From assembly GCA_052387115.1 (NCBI GenBank), contig JBQTJM010000118.1:1-16345 (forward strand): a stretch of 16,345 bases of DNA. The letters run 5' to 3'. The stretch comes from JACCXJ01 sp052387115 (lineage in GTDB: Bacteria; Pseudomonadota; Gammaproteobacteria; JACCXJ01). Under the pieces are notes generated by a model. The model did not search any database. It was not told the origin of the DNA and saw nothing but the letters and a program-made list of their open reading frames with translations. The translations under genes and the position numbers were made by a program. Of this stretch, positions 14,056-16,345 are shown piece after piece. Each line of letters begins with the position of its first letter. Position 1 is the stretch's first letter.

Positions 14056-15983
14056 AGATCGCGGATCGAATCGAAGTTCGCCCAGGTGAGCTCGAGCAAA
14101 TCGAGCACGGTGCGGAAGCAGCTTTTGAGCACCTGCTGGTCGTAGCGGCTGAGGCTCGCGGCCCGCACCAGGCTCCCCTCGCTTTGCTCGCGAATGGCGT
14201 TCCCGGTCCGATGATAGAGTCCGATCCGGAAGGCGTCGGCCGCCGCCGAGAACAGGGCTCCCCGGGAGCGGACGCTCTGCGCCACACGTTCCAACCTGCG
14301 CGTCGTGGCGGCCTCGGCGAGAGGGTGCCGGGCCAGGGCGAACACACGGCCGACGTCGGCGAGCGGATCCAGCAGGGTGCGCGTGAGATCGAGAGTCTCG
14401 TGCTCTGCGCGATCGCTTTCTACGACCAGATCGCGGAAGAGGGTCAAGGGCGGCAGATTGATCATCGAATCATTGGCCAAGACCGCGATAAAGACCGGAT
14501 GGTCGCGCAGGTGCTCGACGAGATAGTCCGTCAACTCGGCAGCAAGTGCATGATCGCCCGCCACGGGCCGCAGATCGAAGAGCGTGCGCGAATCGTAGAT
14601 GCCTTGGCCAATCGGATCGGTCACCAGTCGTTCGAAGAACCGTTTCCAGGCTGCCAGAGAAAGGCATGCGGGGAGAGCTTGCGGCGGCTGCCGCTCCCGC
14701 GAAGTCAGGAATCCACAGGCAGGTAGGAGCTCAAGGACGCGGCGAGCCCATTGCTTAAAGTAGGATTGGGCTGGCGCCGCACCCTCCGGAGGGGGATCCC
14801 GGTAAACAAGTGCTATCTCCGGAAGGATCGGAGCCAGGAGCTCGCTCCGTCCGGCAACACCGAAGAGAATCCAGCAGGGTGCGAGCGACGGGTCTCGTTC
14901 AGCCGTCGAGCAGCCAGGCCAGTCGTCCGATTCGGGTCGGCTGAGATCGATAGCCATCTCCAGAATCGCCGCGTACAACTCGCCGAGACACTCGCAGAAC
15001 CAATCGACGGCCGGAGCTTCCGTCATGCCGTCGGCGAGCATGACCTCGATTTGCTTCCGGGCGCGCGCCAGATCCGTAGCCTCGCGCGCGTCCAGGATTT
15101 CGCGGAGCAGGAGCGGCGGGTTGATGCCTCTGTAGAGCTCCAGGTCGCGGTCGGTCACGATCCCTTGCAGCGGGCTGTCGCCGGCACCGTTTACGGTGAT
15201 ACCTGCAAAACAGGTACGGCCGCGCGTCATCGCGAGCAGCGCAGCGCCGGTGTCGAAGCCGGGGGCGAGCATGGGAAAGCCGGAATGCATGATGGCGCGG
15301 CAAGGCGCCTCTAAAGAGACTTCGCCGGTGGCGACACGGTCCCGTAAGGCCGCGACCGTCACCGCGCCGAGCGGCCTCCCCTCCGGGTCGGTGACGGCGA
15401 CGACCTCGGCGCCGTGCCGGGCCATCATCCGGGCGGCCTCGCCGACGGATGCACTCGGTGAGCACAGCAGCATACGGCGCCGGATAGACTCCCGCGCCGG
15501 GCCAGAGCGGACCAGCCAGAGGCTGTCGGCGGCGGCGTGACGCGATTGTGGGGTGCGACCGGCTCCCAACGGGGCCTCGACGGCTTCGGCGGCCGAAACA
15601 AAGCGGCCTGCCTGCGGATAGCGGCTCACGATGGCCACGAACTGCTCTGCATCGAGCGCATAGAGGAGCACGTCGCTAACGGTTCTGGCCGAGTGGGTGT
15701 AACGGTCCGCCGCTTCCAAACCGAGCACAGCCCCCTCGCCGAGAAGGTCGCGCAACTGCTCCCGATCGGGGAGGTTCCCCAATAGCTCCACCGTGCCCTG
15801 CTGGACCACCCAAATAAATGAACGTCGTGGTTGGCTCGTCCGGAACACGAACTCCGAATTTTCGTGGAACTGGACTCGGCCGGAGGCCGCGAGCTCAAGC
15901 AACTCTTCCTCACAGAAGAACTGAAATGGCGGATACCGCCTAAGAAAATCGGCGACGCGGTAGCGGATGAGAGAGGTCTTCAT
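14052..15983 (-). CDS. cNMP-CBS-DUF294 protein with degenerate nucleotidyltransferase domain
   Basis: 643 residues from the ATG at 15983; a TTG at 15995 is the alternative. A cNMP-like domain (about 13-130) has a weakened cassette: GLEAADRYTHSARTV keeps an arginine but not the usual GE-x-A-L-L. Two CBS motifs follow (about 170-225 and 230-285), the second ending GIVTDRDLELY. The rest matches the DUF294 putative nucleotidyltransferase and its C-terminal helical partner. Active DUF294 domains carry roughly G-S-x-G-R-x-E-Q...T-D-Q-D-N-A-L. Here the site reads FGVAGRSELLAPILPEIALVY (near 374-394), so the catalytic serine and the first metal aspartate are gone. The protein is probably a nucleotide-sensing regulator rather than an enzyme. 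It overlaps the exonuclease gene by four bases. The predicted location is cytosolic. Confidence 0.85.
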   Translation of the reverse strand: MKTSLIRYRVADFLRRYPPFQFFCEEELLELAASGRVQFHENSEFVFRTSQPRRSFIWVVQQGTVELLGNLPDREQLRDLLGEGAVLGLEAADRYTHSARTVSDVLLYALDAEQFVAIVSRYPQAGRFVSAAEAVEAPLGAGRTPQSRHAAADSLWLVRSGPARESIRRRMLLCSPSASVGEAARMMARHGAEVVAVTDPEGRPLGAVTVAALRDRVATGEVSLEAPCRAIMHSGFPMLAPGFDTGAALLAMTRGRTCFAGITVNGAGDSPLQGIVTDRDLELYRGINPPLLLREILDAREATDLARARKQIEVMLADGMTEAPAVDWFCECLGELYAAILEMAIDLSRPESDDWPGCSTAERDPSLAPCWILFGVAGRSELLAPILPEIALVYRDPPPEGAAPAQSYFKQWARRVLELLPACGFLTSRERQPPQALPACLSLAAWKRFFERLVTDPIGQGIYDSRTLFDLRPVAGDHALAAELTDYLVEHLRDHPVFIAVLANDSMINLPPLTLFRDLVVESDRAEHETLDLTRTLLDPLADVGRVFALARHPLAEAATTRRLERVAQSVRSRGALFSAAADAFRIGLYHRTGNAIREQSEGSLVRAASLSRYDQQVLKSCFRTVLDLLELTWANFDSIRDL

Positions 15984-16069
15984 CGGTTCGTTCAATAAAC
16001 ACGTTGCGGGACCGGGATGCGTATCCTTCTCCGGAAACGGGCATGGCGCTTGGCCCAGCGCGAGCGAAA

Positions 16070-16148
16070 AATTGAAAAATGGGATCGCAGTCGTTTAACG
16101 ATGAGGAAAGATCCGAAATACTTTGCACTCCGACCCCATTTTTCAGTT
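16070..16148. repeat. REP-like imperfect inverted repeat (small mobile repeat)
   Basis: The left arm at 16070-16093 (AATTGAAAAATGGG...) and the right arm at 16125-16148 are reverse complements at most positions. The right arm read on the minus strand is AACTGAAAAATGGGGTCGGA. A central 31-base segment separates them. The arms resemble the AAAATGGGGTCAGAGT-type repeats scattered in many proteobacterial genomes and often tied to REP-associated tyrosine transposases (from memory). No transposase is encoded in the window. The element touches the 3' end of the folB-like fragment and supplies codons to its frame, so it seems to have inserted at or near the gene's original end. Confidence 0.6.
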
Positions 16149-16345
16149 TCCTCGGCATCCCCGTCCTCCAGCCGGTGCCGGACGATGACCACACCCACGT
16201 CGCGCACGCCGCGTACCGCCCCTGCTTGTTGACCGACAGGCGCAGCCACGGCACCGGGAACTCGTCGAGGACCAGCTTGGCCACGGCCTCCGCCAGCGCC
16301 TCGACGAGCTGATAACGGCTCTGCTCGACGAAGGCCGTCACGCGC
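16149..16345 (-). pseudogene. folB: Dihydroneopterin aldolase (FolB) C-terminal part, frameshifted
   Basis: The minus strand entering from the right edge reads VEQSRYQLVEALAEAVAKLV, then FPVPWLRLSVNKQG, typical of the second half of FolB, which converts dihydroneopterin in folate synthesis. After KQG the frame turns to nonsense. One frame over, the expected continuation AVRGVRDVGVVIVRHRL appears at once. The break falls in a run of four G on the minus strand (plus strand CCCC, 16219-16222); adding one G restores the frame. The original C-terminus and stop cannot be placed, because the frame continues into the inverted repeat at 16070-16148 and onward to a stop at about 15992. Either a real frameshift or a homopolymer sequencing error; the 5' half is outside the window. 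Confidence 0.75.

Overview
The window looks like a GC-rich proteobacterial chromosome segment, most likely from a gammaproteobacterium. This rests on protein style, the dnaQ-like/DUF294 gene pair, a folB relative and a REP-like inverted repeat; no rRNA or other phylogenetic marker is present, so it stays tentative. Apart from a short gene-poor stretch on the left, almost everything belongs to a dense signalling island.

Layout. Positions 1-185 hold the 3' end of a GNAT acetyltransferase gene. Positions 186-1556 are gene-poor: they contain two truncated gene remnants lying head to head (a cyclic-nucleotide-binding protein on the minus strand and a DUF3307 membrane protein on the plus strand), then a G-rich stretch with a good sigma-70 promoter followed by strong hairpins but no convincing ORF. 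From 1557 to 12391 ten plus-strand genes lie almost end to end: a coiled-coil protein, a single-span OmpA-like protein, a Ras/Rab-like small GTPase, a PAS-like/PP2C (SpoIIE-type) phosphatase, an Slr1658/SiaB-like ATPase, an Slr1659-like STAS protein, a PAS-class III adenylate cyclase, a DUF3307 membrane protein, a two-cNMP-domain patatin phospholipase and a cNMP-gated PP2C phosphatase. Converging on them from the minus strand (12401-15983) are an RsbW-like ATPase, a second STAS protein, a DEDDh exonuclease and a cNMP-CBS protein with a degenerate DUF294 nucleotidyltransferase domain. The right edge holds the C-terminal end of folB, carrying an apparent frameshift and running into a REP-like inverted repeat.

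How the genes may work together. The first six genes of the plus-strand run plus the cyclase read as one pathway. A membrane-anchored, peptidoglycan-binding OmpA protein, with a possible roadblock/longin-like cytosolic domain, would signal to the small GTPase. The GTPase would act on a kinase/phosphatase/STAS partner-switching unit, and that unit on the adenylate cyclase whose gene overlaps the STAS gene by 4 bases. cAMP could then be read by the cNMP domains encoded next door: on the phospholipase, on a second PP2C phosphatase (facing its own ATPase-STAS pair) and perhaps on the CBS/DUF294 protein. Domain calls are well supported by visible motifs; the wiring is inference from gene order.
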